DNA of 64,000 nucleotides from positions 744,001 through 808,000 of the forward strand of contig OX638323.1 of NCBI GenBank assembly GCA_951812715.1, written 5' to 3'. The stretch comes from an uncultured Pseudohongiella sp. Lineage in GTDB: Bacteria; Pseudomonadota; Gammaproteobacteria; Pseudomonadales; Pseudohongiellaceae. Position numbers and translations under genes: made by a program. Positions 1 through 11,032 of this stretch are shown one piece after another; within the stretch, counting starts at the first letter, position 1; every line of letters begins with the position of its first letter. A model generated the notes under the pieces. The model saw nothing but the letters and a program-made list of their open reading frames with translations. It had not been told where the DNA came from and did not search any database.

Positions 1-8
1 GCAGCCGC

Positions 9-27
9 GGGCGGTGGGAAACCGCCC
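9..27. terminator. hairpin downstream of the lytic transglycosylase gene
   Basis: A perfect 7-bp inverted repeat (GGGCGGT at 9-15, ACCGCCC at 21-27) with a 5-nt loop lies 15 bases past the stop of the minus-strand mltD-like gene. The window begins just beyond, so a downstream T-run cannot be seen. It is a plausible transcription end, but the call rests on position and stem only. Confidence 0.3.
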
Positions 28-42
28 GGCGCCGCGGATGGA

Positions 43-2304
43 TTATTGCACGGGCCGCAGGCGCGGAAAGACGATCTCCTGGCCGATTTGCAGCCGGTTC
101 AGATCAAGTCCCGGATTGTATTGCCGCAGCAGCCAGATCGGCGTCGAATAGCGATCGCTGGCAAGGGAGCTGATGTTCTCATTACGCTGGACCCGGTGAC
201 TGACCACGCCTTGAATATGAAAATTGCCGAAGAATTCCCGTTGCAAACCGGAATGGAACTCGCGCCGGGCGCGTTCGAATTCGGCGCTGTTCACGCGCGA
301 GAAGTCCAGCCGCAAACGTTCGCCGATGATAACCGGATCGCTGAACGCCAAATTATTCAGGCGGCGTATGTCCCAGGCGCGGATTCCCAGCCACTCGGCA
401 TAATGGCCGAGCGTCTCGGAGGCCTGCACTTCGATGCTGTTATTACTGTCGACGCTATAGTTCGATGGGTCCGCCGCCAATTCCTCGCTGAGCATCCGGT
501 TGCTCTGGGCCACATCCGCCACGGGATCGATGGCCACCGCCTGCCGTTCCTCGACGGTGACCGGCGCATCCAGTTCCTGATCGTCCGGCAGCACCGCGGC
601 CGGCGGCAACATCGGCTCACTGGTCACAGTTAGCTCGTCAAGCGGTATAGGCTGGTTGGACTGAATCGAATCATTGCGCGCGAGTGACGCCGCGTCGGAT
701 TCGGACTCGGGTTCCGGCGCGGATTCGTTGCGGGTCAACCGCGGTGAGGCGCTGTTCCGAGCCGCGCTTGCCGGTTCGGTCACGGCGGCGACTTGCGGCT
801 GTTCCGGGGCCAGACCGGGAATCCGCAACTCCTGTCCCGGATAGATGAGATCCGGATTGCCGATGCCGTTGGCGCCCAATAGCGCACTTTCGGTTACGCC
901 GAATCGCGCCGCGATGCGGGACACCGTGTCACCGCGACTAACGCCGTAGACGCCGTTCACCGGCGGCGCTCCGCCGGCCGCGGCCAGACTGTCCTGGGGC
1001 AGCAGCAGGCGCTGGCCGATCCGGATTCGATGGCGGTTGGGCAGTTGATTCAGCGCTACCAGCCTCGCGACGCTGGTATCGAAGCGCTGCGCGATGCGCG
1101 ACAGGCTGTCACCGCGTTCCACCAGGTAATCGACATCGGGGGTCTGCACCGAGAATTTCAGGTCGTTTGGCACCAGCGCGAGCAGGTCGCCGGCGGGAGC
1201 CTGCCCGGCCCTGACCTTGATCGGAAAGCCGCGGGGTATGCGTTTGTTGCCTTCCCATACCGGCGGCCGCAAGGCGGGATTGTCGGCGCTCAATTGCCGC
1301 AGGCTCAAGCCAAGCGCATCGGCCAATACCTGGGCGTCGACGAATCCGTCGATCCGGACTTCACGGAACGCCGGCGCCGGATCCATGGCGACATCGCCAA
1401 AGTAGCGTTCCAGGTCATTTTCGATTTGCAGCACCGCCACGAACTGGGGATAGAAGTTACGCGAAGCGAAACCGAACAACCTGCCGCGATAGTGGGCGAT
1501 TATTTTCTCGATATCGGTAGCGCCGGTCTCGCGCACCGCGCGGCTCATGCCGCCCACGCCATGGTTGTAAGCGGTAAGCGCCAGCGGCCAGGTGCCCAGC
1601 ACGCTGTAATTATATTCAAGCAGGCTCATGGCGGCGTAAGTCGCCAGATACGAGTCCATCCGTTCATCGACGATATGATCGATGCGCATGAAGCGCTGCC
1701 CGGTGGCGCGGCCGAACTGCCACATGCCCGCGGCCGAGGCGCTGGAAACCGCCGCCGGATTGAACGAGGACTCCACGTGAGGAAGAATGCCTAGTTCCGG
1801 CGGCAGACCCTTTTCCTCGATGACGCGGCGGATATGTTCGCGATACGCGCCGGAGCGCCGCAGCCCTGCCAGAAAGCGGTCGGACTGGCCAAGCTGGAAG
1901 CGCACATTGGAGGCGGCGTTGCGCAAGGTTTGGTCGCTGACCGTTGCCGGAAACAGCGCCAGGATTTCCTGCTGGCTTTGGGTCAGCCCGGTGCGCTTGC
2001 CGCCGCCGAGAATATTCAGGTCGTCGCGAATTCGATTCCTGGCGTTGTCGAGGGCGCGGCGATCGTATGGCACGGCCTGGTAAATGACGGAAAGATCCCT
2101 GGCGTCGTGAAGATAGCCGCCGCGGGTATCAACTTCGGTATAAACCTTGAGCCAGAAATTCACCGCCGCTTCGATTTCCGGCGGCCGGGGAAACAATTCC
2201 GAAGATTGGGCCTGGGCCGCGGCCGGCAAGATCAGCGCCGCGCATAACAGCAACGCGGAGAGCCCGAAACCGCGAATACTTGCTTGCGCCGAGTCACTAG
2301 TCAT
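43..2304 (-). CDS. mltD: membrane-bound lytic murein transglycosylase D-like, four LysM repeats
   Basis: Predicted exported lytic transglycosylase that cleaves the MurNAc-GlcNAc bond of peptidoglycan to give anhydro-muropeptides. The frame is open to 2394, but the ATG at 2304 is preferred: it is followed directly by a signal peptide (hydrophobic stretch at residues 12-30, cleavage near AQA-Q) and avoids most of the overlap with secF. The SLT domain lies around residues 150-310, with the catalytic Glu at about 178 in HVESSFNP followed by the family's GMWQF motif. Four LysM-type wall-binding segments follow at about 391-437, 451-497, 620-675 and 700-750. At 753 aa it is much longer than the 452-aa E. 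coli enzyme; the extra length is the acidic Ser/Pro/Glu-rich linker and the extra LysM units. It is the last gene of the sec train and its 5' end lies 46 bases past the secF stop. Confidence 0.9.
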   Translation of the reverse strand: MTSDSAQASIRGFGLSALLLCAALILPAAAQAQSSELFPRPPEIEAAVNFWLKVYTEVDTRGGYLHDARDLSVIYQAVPYDRRALDNARNRIRDDLNILGGGKRTGLTQSQQEILALFPATVSDQTLRNAASNVRFQLGQSDRFLAGLRRSGAYREHIRRVIEEKGLPPELGILPHVESSFNPAAVSSASAAGMWQFGRATGQRFMRIDHIVDERMDSYLATYAAMSLLEYNYSVLGTWPLALTAYNHGVGGMSRAVRETGATDIEKIIAHYRGRLFGFASRNFYPQFVAVLQIENDLERYFGDVAMDPAPAFREVRIDGFVDAQVLADALGLSLRQLSADNPALRPPVWEGNKRIPRGFPIKVRAGQAPAGDLLALVPNDLKFSVQTPDVDYLVERGDSLSRIAQRFDTSVARLVALNQLPNRHRIRIGQRLLLPQDSLAAAGGAPPVNGVYGVSRGDTVSRIAARFGVTESALLGANGIGNPDLIYPGQELRIPGLAPEQPQVAAVTEPASAARNSASPRLTRNESAPEPESESDAASLARNDSIQSNQPIPLDELTVTSEPMLPPAAVLPDDQELDAPVTVEERQAVAIDPVADVAQSNRMLSEELAADPSNYSVDSNNSIEVQASETLGHYAEWLGIRAWDIRRLNNLAFSDPVIIGERLRLDFSRVNSAEFERARREFHSGLQREFFGNFHIQGVVSHRVQRNENISSLASDRYSTPIWLLRQYNPGLDLNRLQIGQEIVFPRLRPVQ

Positions 2305-2350
2305 GGTTGATTCCCGAATGTCCGGATTACCGGTGTCGCCGCTTCCCGCG

Positions 2351-3304
2351 TCACAATACGCCATCGGTTTCCGCGCCTTCCTTGATCGGCACAAGCAGAT
2401 CCTCGCGGGTGACGTTCATGAAGATAATAACGTTCGATGCAACGTAAATTGAAGAGTAGGTGCCGACGATCACGCCGATAATCAGGGCCAGGGCGAATCC
2501 CTGGGTCGATTCACCGCCGATCAGCAAGATGGAAAACAGCACCAGCAAGGTTGTGAACGAGGTAATCAGGGTTCTGCCGAGCGTCTGATTCAGGGAGATG
2601 TTCACCGTCTCGATCGGCTTGGTCTTGCGCAGCAAGCGGAAGTTCTCGCGGATGCGGTCGGACACCACGATGGTATCGTTCAGCGAGTAGCCGATGATGG
2701 CGAGCAGCGCGGCCAGCGTGTTCAGATTGAACTCTATTCCCGTCAAGGAAAAGACGCCGAGGGTAAAAATGAGGTCATGGGCCAGCGCTACCACCGCGCC
2801 GACGGAAAACTTGAACTGAAACCGCAGGGCGATGTAAAGCATGATGATGCCAAGCGCCACCAGCATGCCGAGTCCGCCCTGTTCGGCCAGCTCCTCGCCA
2901 ACCTTGGCGCTCACGTAGTCGGAGCCGAGCAAGGTAATCGAAGCGTCGCCGCGCGCTTGCAGCATGGCCGCGATGGCCGCGCCGGTGAGGGCGGCCTGTT
3001 CCGCCTCGGAAGCGGCTTCGGCGTTGGGGTCGAGCGGCAGCAATATACGAATGTCCCGGTCGGAGCCGAAATTGACGACCACGGCGTCCTCGTAGCCCGC
3101 CGCTTCCAACTGGGCGCTGATTTCATTGACCGGTACGGTCTCGGAGAAATTCAGCCGCACCGATGTTCCACTGGTGAAGTCGAGACCTAACTCAAGCCCG
3201 CGCACGGCCAGCGAGCTCAGCGAAATCAGCACCGCGATCACCGACAACACCGCCGCGATGCGGCGGTAGCCCATGAAATCGATCTTGATCGGTTGTAGCG
3301 CCAT
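2351..3304 (-). CDS. secF: protein translocase subunit SecF
   Basis: Inner-membrane partner of SecD. The SecDF complex uses the proton gradient to pull exported proteins out of SecYEG on the periplasmic side. The 317-aa product has the expected layout: a first TM at about residues 10-35, a periplasmic domain, then a five-TM RND-like bundle containing the conserved GYSLNDTIVVSDRIREN segment. The ATG at 3304 is chosen over the upstream in-frame codon at 3334 because it is preceded by a GAGAGAG ribosome-binding sequence and falls just after the secD stop, leaving a 16-bp gap. Order and spacing indicate co-transcription with secD. Confidence 0.97.
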   Translation of the reverse strand: MALQPIKIDFMGYRRIAAVLSVIAVLISLSSLAVRGLELGLDFTSGTSVRLNFSETVPVNEISAQLEAAGYEDAVVVNFGSDRDIRILLPLDPNAEAASEAEQAALTGAAIAAMLQARGDASITLLGSDYVSAKVGEELAEQGGLGMLVALGIIMLYIALRFQFKFSVGAVVALAHDLIFTLGVFSLTGIEFNLNTLAALLAIIGYSLNDTIVVSDRIRENFRLLRKTKPIETVNISLNQTLGRTLITSFTTLLVLFSILLIGGESTQGFALALIIGVIVGTYSSIYVASNVIIFMNVTREDLLVPIKEGAETDGVL

Positions 3305-3320
3305 GTCAGCTCTCTCTCGC

Positions 3321-5213
3321 TCAGGTCTTGCCACCGGTCGGCTTGACCGGAAGGATGCCGATGGACAATGTGCGCAAGTCGCGGCGGCGGCCGTAGATCA
3401 GGTTTACCAGCGCCCTGGTGCCGACAATGGCGGTGAACATCGAGGTGACGATGCCGATCATGAGCGTCACCGCGAAGCCCTTGACCGGGCCGGTGCCGAT
3501 CGTGAACAGCACCACCGCCACCAGGAAGGTGGTCAGATTGGCGTCGAGAATGGTCGTGAACGCCCGGTCGTAACCGGCGTTGATCGCTTGTTGCGGCGGC
3601 AGGCCGTTGCGCAGTTCTTCCTTGATTCGGGTAAAGATCAGCACATTCGCATCCACCGCCATGCCGACGGTCAGCACGATGCCGACAATTCCGGGCAAGG
3701 TCAGCGTCGCCGGCAGCACCGAGGACAATACCGCGAAGATCAGCACGATATTCATGATCAGGGCGGCATTGGCGGCGAGCCCGAACATGCGGTAATACAG
3801 CAGCATGAAGACCACCACCAGGATGGCCGCGACCTGGACGCCGCGAATGCCCTGTTCCAGGTTATCCCGGCCCATGGTGGGCCCGATCACCGATTGTTCG
3901 ACGATGGTCATGGGCGCGGCCAGCGAGCCGGAACTGATCAGCAGGGAAAGATCCATGGCTTCGCGCTGGGTCAGGCCGGTGATGACGAATTGCCGGCCTA
4001 GCGCGGAATTGATGCGGGCATGACTGATCAGGCGGCTGTCTTCGTAGAACTCGACCTGTTCGACTTCCTCGCCGTTTTCATCGATTGCCAGATTGGTGCG
4101 CGAACGGGTCTCGATCAGCAGGATGTCCATCATGCGGCCGACATTGTCGCGCGTGACCCGGTTGATCTGGTTGCCGCCCTGGGCATCGAGGCTGATTTGC
4201 ACCTGGGGCAGGCCGTTCTGATCGAGCGAGGGGCGCACATTGCTGACGCGGTCGCCTTGCAGGATCACGTCGTTATCGACATTGACGGTGAAAACGCCTT
4301 CCGGCGCCACGTAGTCGTAGGTTTCGTAACTGGAACGAGGCGCGCCAAGGGCCGCCTCAAGGTGGAACTCCAGCGTGGCGATGCGTTGCAGGATGCGGAT
4401 TGCCTGAGCTGGATCCTGCACGCCGGGCAACTCGACGACGATGCGGTTCGAGCCCTGCTGCTGCACGGTGGGCTCGGCCACGCCGAGAGCGTCGACCCGG
4501 TTCAGCAACGTAGTGCGATTGGCCTGCAAGGTATCGCGCTGGATCTGCAACATGGTGTCCTCGGTCATGCGCAGGTCAAGAAAAAATACACCGGCGGCTT
4601 CGCGGTTCTGGAATTGCAGCTCGGGGAAATTGTCGGTCAGCTCCGAGCGCGCCCGGGAACGATCGCCGGCGCTGGCGAAGCGGACCTCAATGTGGGAAAA
4701 ATCGATCATGGTCAGGCCGCGGGTGCGAATCCGCAATTCCCGCAGGATGCTGCGCACGTTGCTCAGATTGTCTTCCATGCGGGCAAGCACCGCTGCTTCC
4801 ATGTCCACTTCCATCAGGAAATGCACGCCGCCTTGCAAGTCGAGGCCGAGATTCATCCTGCCGGCGCCGATGGCCTGCATCCAGGCGGGCGTGGTGGGCG
4901 CCAGATTCAGGGCTACGATAAAGTCGTCGGTCAGCGCATCCTCGACCGCGGTCTTGGCACGCAATTGCTGTTCGACCGAATCGAAGCGCAGCAGGATGCC
5001 GCCCTGGTTCAGGTCCGAGTCCAGCGTTTCGAGCTGGGCCGCTTCCAATGCCGTGGCGATGACGTCGAGATCGGCTTGCACCAGTTCCCGGCTTTCATGG
5101 GTGACTTGCAGCGCCTCGTCATCCGGATACAGATTGGGCACGGAATAGAGAATGCCGAGCAGCACCGCCAGCAGAATAAGGAGGTTTTTCCACGCTGGAT
5201 AGTGGTTCAGCAT
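3321..5213 (-). CDS. secD: protein translocase subunit SecD
   Basis: Large subunit of the SecDF accessory translocase in the inner membrane. The 630-aa protein starts with a TM (NLLILLAVLLGILYSVPN), has the conserved GLDLQGG motif after the first periplasmic segment, a large P1 domain, and a C-terminal TM bundle with the TVGMAVDANVLIFTRIKEE motif, which contains the Asp involved in proton movement. Its length matches the family (615 aa in E. coli). It lies 37 bp after yajC and 16 bp before secF, the usual yajC-secD-secF operon. Confidence 0.98.
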   Translation of the reverse strand: MLNHYPAWKNLLILLAVLLGILYSVPNLYPDDEALQVTHESRELVQADLDVIATALEAAQLETLDSDLNQGGILLRFDSVEQQLRAKTAVEDALTDDFIVALNLAPTTPAWMQAIGAGRMNLGLDLQGGVHFLMEVDMEAAVLARMEDNLSNVRSILRELRIRTRGLTMIDFSHIEVRFASAGDRSRARSELTDNFPELQFQNREAAGVFFLDLRMTEDTMLQIQRDTLQANRTTLLNRVDALGVAEPTVQQQGSNRIVVELPGVQDPAQAIRILQRIATLEFHLEAALGAPRSSYETYDYVAPEGVFTVNVDNDVILQGDRVSNVRPSLDQNGLPQVQISLDAQGGNQINRVTRDNVGRMMDILLIETRSRTNLAIDENGEEVEQVEFYEDSRLISHARINSALGRQFVITGLTQREAMDLSLLISSGSLAAPMTIVEQSVIGPTMGRDNLEQGIRGVQVAAILVVVFMLLYYRMFGLAANAALIMNIVLIFAVLSSVLPATLTLPGIVGIVLTVGMAVDANVLIFTRIKEELRNGLPPQQAINAGYDRAFTTILDANLTTFLVAVVLFTIGTGPVKGFAVTLMIGIVTSMFTAIVGTRALVNLIYGRRRDLRTLSIGILPVKPTGGKT

Positions 5214-5250
5214 GATGCGGAAACTCCGGGAATCCTTGCGCCGTCAGCGG

Positions 5251-5577
5251 TCATATCTGCCCCAGCGTGCCTTTCGGCAGCGTCGCCGCCACCGAAGATT
5301 TCTGCAATTTGATTTCCACGCCGTCGGCGACCTGGACCATCAAGTATTCGCCGCTGACCCTGGTGACCTTGCCGAGCAGGCCGCCGGAAGTCATTATCTC
5401 GTCGCCCTTGGCAATGCTCGCCACGAGTTCGCGGTGTTCCTTCGCGCGCTTGGACTGTGGCCGAAACAGCAACAGCCAGAACAGCAGGGCCATGCCGCCG
5501 AACAGGAGCACGTTGAAGACAAACGAGGGTTGTTGTCCCGCGGACTGGGCATGGGCGGTGCTGAATAGCAAGTTCAT
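5251..5577 (-). CDS. yajC: preprotein translocase subunit YajC
   Basis: Small single-span inner-membrane protein that associates with SecDF. The 108-aa product has a short periplasmic N-terminus, one TM at about residues 22-42 (FNVLLFGGMALLFWLLLF), the hallmark RPQ(S)KRAKEH turn, and a cytoplasmic domain with the GDEIMTSGGLLGKV motif. It heads the yajC-secD-secF block but is separated from tgt by 270 bp, an unusually wide gap for this cluster, so it may have its own promoter. Confidence 0.97.
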   Translation of the reverse strand: MNLLFSTAHAQSAGQQPSFVFNVLLFGGMALLFWLLLFRPQSKRAKEHRELVASIAKGDEIMTSGGLLGKVTRVSGEYLMVQVADGVEIKLQKSSVAATLPKGTLGQI

Positions 5578-5847
5578 TGGGTGACCTCTTGATCGTTAAT
5601 CCGGCAAAGTGGGAATGTTAATTTGTCGGCCGTTCAATTCTCAAGTTCGATTGTCCATATCGTTGGTGGAATCCGCTGGATAGCGCATGCCGTCCCTGGC
5701 GCGACTTCGGCGGCTGTGGCAGCCCCCTAGTCTGGACGGTCCGGCCGCCGAGCACAACCCGGCGTCGCTCGGGCTGCGCGCGATGTTGACGCTTGCGCCC
5801 GCCCATGGTCAGTCGTTCGGCCCTCACAAGCGCTGCTTTCTCGGGCT
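5578..5847. other. 270-bp tgt-yajC spacer with a dispersed-repeat copy
   Basis: No convincing gene. A 77-codon minus-strand frame (5618-5851) starts with an ATG overlapping the tgt stop as ATGA, but the product is an Arg-rich sequence without recognisable features. The spacer contains one copy of a short motif (about 5686-5705, ATGCCGTCCCTGGCGCGACT) also found near 10117-10141 and 24417-24436. The yajC promoter may lie here; no strong -35/-10 pair was identified. Confidence 0.4.
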
Positions 5848-6960
<1,113 letters not shown>

Positions 6961-8586
6961 TCAATGCTCCCGCGTTTCCCGGAAATCGATACCGGGCCAT
7001 TTTTCCATCGCCAGGTTCAGGTTTACCCGGCTCGGCGCCAGGTAGGTCAGATAATTGTCGGCGTCGAGCGCGAGATTGTCGTGATACTTGCCGCGGAATT
7101 TCTCCAGTTCCTGCCGATCCTCGCAATCAACCCAGCGCGCGACTTGCACCGCAACCGGCTCATAGCCGCAGTCCACGCCGTATTCTTCCTTGAGCCGGTA
7201 GCTGACGACCTCGAACTGCAATGCGCCGATGGCGCCGATCAGCAAGTCGTTGTTGCGCAGCGGCATGAAGATCTGTACCGAGCCTTCTTCGGCCAGTTGT
7301 GTGACGCCTTTCTGCAATTGCTTCCATTTCAGCGGGTCCCGCAAGCGGATGCGCCGGAACAGTTCCGGCGCGAAATTCGGAATCCCGCGGAATTTCAGGG
7401 CTTCTCCGCTAGTGAATGTGTCGCCCACCTGGATCGTGCCATGATTGTGCAGGCCGATGATGTCGCCGGAAACCGCGGTTTCCGCCAACTTGCGGTCGCC
7501 GGCAAGGAAGGTGAGCGCGTTGCCGATACGAGTATTTTTGCCGGTTCGGCAATGCTGCAATTTCATGCCCTGGCTGAATTCGCCGGAACAGATGCGCAGA
7601 AACGCGATGCGGTCGCGATGTTTTGGATCCATGTTGGCCTGAATCTTGAAGACGAAGCCGCAGAAATCCTCTTCCAGGGCGCATACCTCCCGGCTTTCCG
7701 CGGCGCGCCCGCGCGGCGGCGGCGCGCATTCCACGAAATCGTCCAGCATTTCCCGCACGCCAAAGTTGGCCAGCGCGGCGCCGAAATACACCGGCGTCAG
7801 TTTACCGGCCAGATAGGCTTCGCGGTCGAATACTTCGCTGGCGCCGCGCACGAGCTCGATTTCCTCGCAGACTTGTTGGTACCAGTTTCCGAGCAGTTCC
7901 CGAGCCTCCGCGCCATGCAGGCCCGAAACGCGCTCCGGCGCTTCCGGCCGCGGCGCCTGATCGTCTCCCCGCGCCTTGCCGGACGCCTCGGACTGTTGCC
8001 GCGGCGCGCCGCGGAACAGCAGCAGCGTGTCCGTGGCCAGATGATAAAGTCCCCGGAACTCCCGGCCCATGCCCAGCGGCCAATTGATCGGCGCGCAGCG
8101 AATGCCGAGCACGCTTTCGATCTCATCCAGCAGTTCCACCGGATCGCGGATATCGCGGTCAAGCTTGTTGACGAAGGTGAACAGCGGGGTATTGCGCAGG
8201 CGGCATACGTTCATCAGCTTTATCGTGCGTTCTTCCACGCCTTTGGCGCCGTCCACCACCATCAGCGCCGAATCCACCGCGGTCAGCACACGATAGGTAT
8301 CTTCGGAAAAATCCTCATGGCCCGGCGTGTCGAGCAGATTAACCACTCGCTCGCGCCAGGGAATCTGCATCACCGAGGAGGTTACCGAAATCCCCCGCTC
8401 CTGCTCCATGCGCATCCAGTCGGAAGTGGCCAGCCGCCCGGACTTGCGTCCCTTGACCGTGCCCGCGGTCTGGATGCGGCCGCCAAGCAGCAGCAACTTC
8501 TCGGTAATCGTGGTCTTGCCCGCGTCCGGATGCGAAATAATCGCAAGCACCCGCCGCCGTTTGATTTTGTCCCGCAAGGATTCCAT
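6961..8586 (-). CDS. prfC: peptide chain release factor 3
   Basis: GTPase that removes RF1/RF2 from the ribosome after peptide release. The frame stays open far upstream (to 10020), but homology begins at [12 protein letters not shown], so the start is placed at the ATG at 8586, giving 541 aa against 529 in E. coli. The G domain shows the P-loop SHPDAGKTT (residues 18-26), DTPGHEDF and NKLD. The upstream part of the open frame is only antisense to the acyl-CoA dehydrogenase. No strong Shine-Dalgarno precedes the ATG. A short basic insertion around residues 180-215 explains the extra length. It heads the prfC-tgt-yajC-secDF-mltD train. Confidence 0.96.
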   Translation of the reverse strand: MESLRDKIKRRRVLAIISHPDAGKTTITEKLLLLGGRIQTAGTVKGRKSGRLATSDWMRMEQERGISVTSSVMQIPWRERVVNLLDTPGHEDFSEDTYRVLTAVDSALMVVDGAKGVEERTIKLMNVCRLRNTPLFTFVNKLDRDIRDPVELLDEIESVLGIRCAPINWPLGMGREFRGLYHLATDTLLLFRGAPRQQSEASGKARGDDQAPRPEAPERVSGLHGAEARELLGNWYQQVCEEIELVRGASEVFDREAYLAGKLTPVYFGAALANFGVREMLDDFVECAPPPRGRAAESREVCALEEDFCGFVFKIQANMDPKHRDRIAFLRICSGEFSQGMKLQHCRTGKNTRIGNALTFLAGDRKLAETAVSGDIIGLHNHGTIQVGDTFTSGEALKFRGIPNFAPELFRRIRLRDPLKWKQLQKGVTQLAEEGSVQIFMPLRNNDLLIGAIGALQFEVVSYRLKEEYGVDCGYEPVAVQVARWVDCEDRQELEKFRGKYHDNLALDADNYLTYLAPSRVNLNLAMEKWPGIDFRETREH

Positions 8587-8796
8587 GGGCGTCAATTGAG
8601 CCTGCGCGCGAACGCCGCCGACAAAGCGCGCGATTATAGCAGCGGGAGCGCTGGTTTGCGTTGTCCGGTCCACGCGAATGCCGCAGTTTTGCGGGGAGCG
8701 CCCGCGCCGCCCCCCGGATGCCTGTCCGGGTAAAGGCAACGAAGGAAAGTCCGGGTTAGAATCGCGGGATATTCTGGATGCTGCCGGAGGCGGTCG

Positions 8797-9957
8797 ATGG
8801 ATTTTTCCTTGAGCGAGGAACAACTGGCGTTGCGCGAATCCGTGCGGCGCTTCGCGCGGCGGGAGTTGCCGGAGATCGCCGCGGAAATCGAGCGCGGCGA
8901 TGAACCGCCGGGGCTGGACTTGCGCAAGCGCTATGCCGAACTCGGCTATCTCGGCGTGAATCTCGATAAACAGTATGGCGGCGCCGGGCTCGGTCATCTG
9001 GACGCCGTTCTCGTGCTTGAGGAAATCGCCGGCATTTCCATAGCGGTCGCCTTTCCGATATTCGAATCCTGTTTCGGTCCCACCTTGGCCATTGCCCATT
9101 TCGGCAGCGAGGAAATGCGGCAGCGGCTGCTGCCCGATGTGTGTTCCGGCGAGATCGTCGTCGCCGTGTCGATGTCCGAACCCGATGCCGGTTCGGCGCT
9201 GACCGATCTTGACGCGCGCCTGCGCGAAAAAAACGGCAAACTGCTGCTCAGCGGCACGAAACGCTGGTGTTCGGGCGCCGGCCATGCCGACGCCTATCTG
9301 GTCTATTGCCGCATGTCGGACCAGCCGGGGGCGCGCGGCATCGGCGCCGTGATTGTGCGCAAGGGCGCGCCGGGATTCAGCTTCGGCAAACGCGACCGGC
9401 ACCTCGGATTCCGCGGCGTTGGCAGCGCGGACATGTATTTCGAAGAAGTCGAAATCGATCCCGCAGATGTGCTGGTCTCCGCCGGCGGCTTCAAAAAACT
9501 GATGGAAGCCTTCGATCTGGAGCGTTGCGGCAATACCACCATGTCGCTGGCGGTGGCCCAGTCGGCGTTCGATTACGTGCTCGACTACTGTCAGCAACGC
9601 GAGCAGTTCGGCAAGCCGCTGGTCGACTTCCAGGCGGTGCAGATTCATCTGGCGGAAATGAAAATGAAACTCGACGCCGCGCGCCTGTTGCTCTATCGCG
9701 CGATTACGGGCGCCGCACGCGGATTGCCGTCGCTGGCGGACAGTTCCATCGCCAAATGCTTCGCCAACGAGGCTGTGCGCGAAGTCACCGGCAAGGCCAT
9801 GCAACTCATGGGCGGCTATGGCTATTCGCGCGAATTCCCGATCGAACAGAAGCTGCGCGACGGCTGGGGCTGGGGCATCGCGGGGGGCGCCATCGATATC
9901 CAGAAAATCAATATCGCTTCCGCCCTGGTCGGCCGCCGGTTCAATCAGCGGCGCTGA
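8797..9957 (+). CDS. acyl-CoA dehydrogenase, isovaleryl-CoA-dehydrogenase-like active site
   Basis: FAD-dependent alpha,beta-dehydrogenase of an acyl-CoA thioester, passing electrons to ETF. The 386-aa protein has the complete fold: N-terminal helical domain, middle beta domain with the [12 protein letters not shown] flavin-binding motif, and C-terminal helices with [15 protein letters not shown] and the [13 protein letters not shown] signature. At the place where medium-chain enzymes carry the catalytic Glu (YEGT), this protein has IAGGA. A Glu is present instead at residue 242 in FDLER, the position used by isovaleryl-CoA dehydrogenase, so branched-chain substrates are plausible. The start has a GGAGG 8 nt upstream. 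It diverges from prfC across 210 bp and appears monocistronic. Confidence 0.92.
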   Translation: MDFSLSEEQLALRESVRRFARRELPEIAAEIERGDEPPGLDLRKRYAELGYLGVNLDKQYGGAGLGHLDAVLVLEEIAGISIAVAFPIFESCFGPTLAIAHFGSEEMRQRLLPDVCSGEIVVAVSMSEPDAGSALTDLDARLREKNGKLLLSGTKRWCSGAGHADAYLVYCRMSDQPGARGIGAVIVRKGAPGFSFGKRDRHLGFRGVGSADMYFEEVEIDPADVLVSAGGFKKLMEAFDLERCGNTTMSLAVAQSAFDYVLDYCQQREQFGKPLVDFQAVQIHLAEMKMKLDAARLLLYRAITGAARGLPSLADSSIAKCFANEAVREVTGKAMQLMGGYGYSREFPIEQKLRDGWGWGIAGGAIDIQKINIASALVGRRFNQRR

Positions 9958-10187
9958 GCGGGCGCGGGCCGGCCGGCGCGGTCGGCGAAGCCATGCTTTG
10001 CGGCCCGGCCGGCTCGACAATGGTTAAGACAAGCGTTTGCTTCGCGCGCAGGCTGAACGACGCCAAGCAGTGTCTGGCGGCTGGATTGACGACACTGGGG
10101 GTAATCGAAGCAGTCTATCTCGCGCCAGGGATGACATGCACCCGGTTTGCCAAGTGTCGCGCAGTTACCTGCGGCTGACAGCAAGCG
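9958..10187. other. 230-bp intergenic region with a dispersed-repeat copy
   Basis: Lies between two convergent genes and contains no supported coding sequence. On the minus strand, 10117-10138 carries a copy of the ATGYCRTCCCTGGCGCGA motif seen in two other intergenic regions of the window. No clear U-tailed terminator was recognised. Confidence 0.35.
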
Positions 10188-10886
10188 TCAATGAATCGTC
10201 GCGGATTCGGGCCGTTCGCGGGTCTGGGCAAACGCGGGGTGCAGAACGTCCATGCGTCCCACGACCAGCAGGTCATTGCGGAAAAGGCTTTCGTCGCCTT
10301 CCTCGCTCATGATCGGCAGGTCGTCAAGCAGCACGCAGGCGACCTCTTCCTCGGCCACTTCCACCACAACGCAGGGCTTGAAGCCGCAAACCGTGTTGAG
10401 CGAGGCAAGACTGCCCACTTCGGCTTCGTAACGCGGAAACTTGCCGGTGGATTCCTTGAGCGCGCCCATGGGAAGGTAGGGAAAGCCGAAACCCGCGGCC
10501 GCCACGATGTGAATGATGTCGATGACTTCGGGATCGGTCAAATCCAGCCGCAAAGTGTCCGGCTTGCCGGCGCCGCGGCCGAGCTTGCGCTGACTGATCA
10601 GGCGCAGGAACAAATCGATATCGCTCTGGTTCCATTCCAGCACTTCTTCGCTTTCCGAAACGTCCGGATCGGCGGTCAGTCTCAGGATGCCGGTTTCGAT
10701 GGTGAGATCGTATGGCTGGGAATCGCCGGGACCGGGCACGACCATGGCGACCGAGTACGAGCCTTCCTCGCCGCGCGCGCACAATCGCCACAGGAAAGGC
10801 ACTTCTCCCGACAATTCGATCATTTGTAGCTCATCGCTGGCATGGATGGAGTGGCGCTTGCAGGATATCCGCAAGGCCTCGCCCAT
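10188..10886 (-). CDS. hypothetical protein, 232 aa
   Basis: Not recognised. The protein is soluble and acidic, with no signal peptide or membrane segment. It has an N-terminal beta-rich part, a central IDLFLRLISQRKLGRGAG segment, a DPEVIDIIHIVAAAGFGFPYLPMG stretch and an acidic C-terminal half containing LLDDLPIMSEEGDES. Codon composition is like that of its neighbours and the minus-strand frame is clean, which supports a real gene. The ATG at 10886 is preferred over the in-frame codon at 11036 because the intervening segment overlaps the end of the RTX gene and is low-complexity. A shorter start at 10823 is possible. No good ribosome-binding site precedes either. Confidence 0.6.
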   Translation of the reverse strand: MGEALRISCKRHSIHASDELQMIELSGEVPFLWRLCARGEEGSYSVAMVVPGPGDSQPYDLTIETGILRLTADPDVSESEEVLEWNQSDIDLFLRLISQRKLGRGAGKPDTLRLDLTDPEVIDIIHIVAAAGFGFPYLPMGALKESTGKFPRYEAEVGSLASLNTVCGFKPCVVVEVAEEEVACVLLDDLPIMSEEGDESLFRNDLLVVGRMDVLHPAFAQTRERPESATIH

Positions 10887-11032
10887 AAAGATACCACAAA
10901 ATCGCCGGCCACTCGCTCCGACCGCCCGCCGCCGGCCGGGATGAAGACCCGCCGGCAAGAATAAGGTATCGGTATATCCCCGATGATTTCGCTTCAGTCC
11001 TGGCGCAAATTGAGATCCGGAAATCTGGGCGC

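Noticed and set aside
8587..10020. N-terminal extension of the prfC frame
   Set aside because: RF3 homology begins at 8586; the extension is antisense to the acyl-CoA dehydrogenase.
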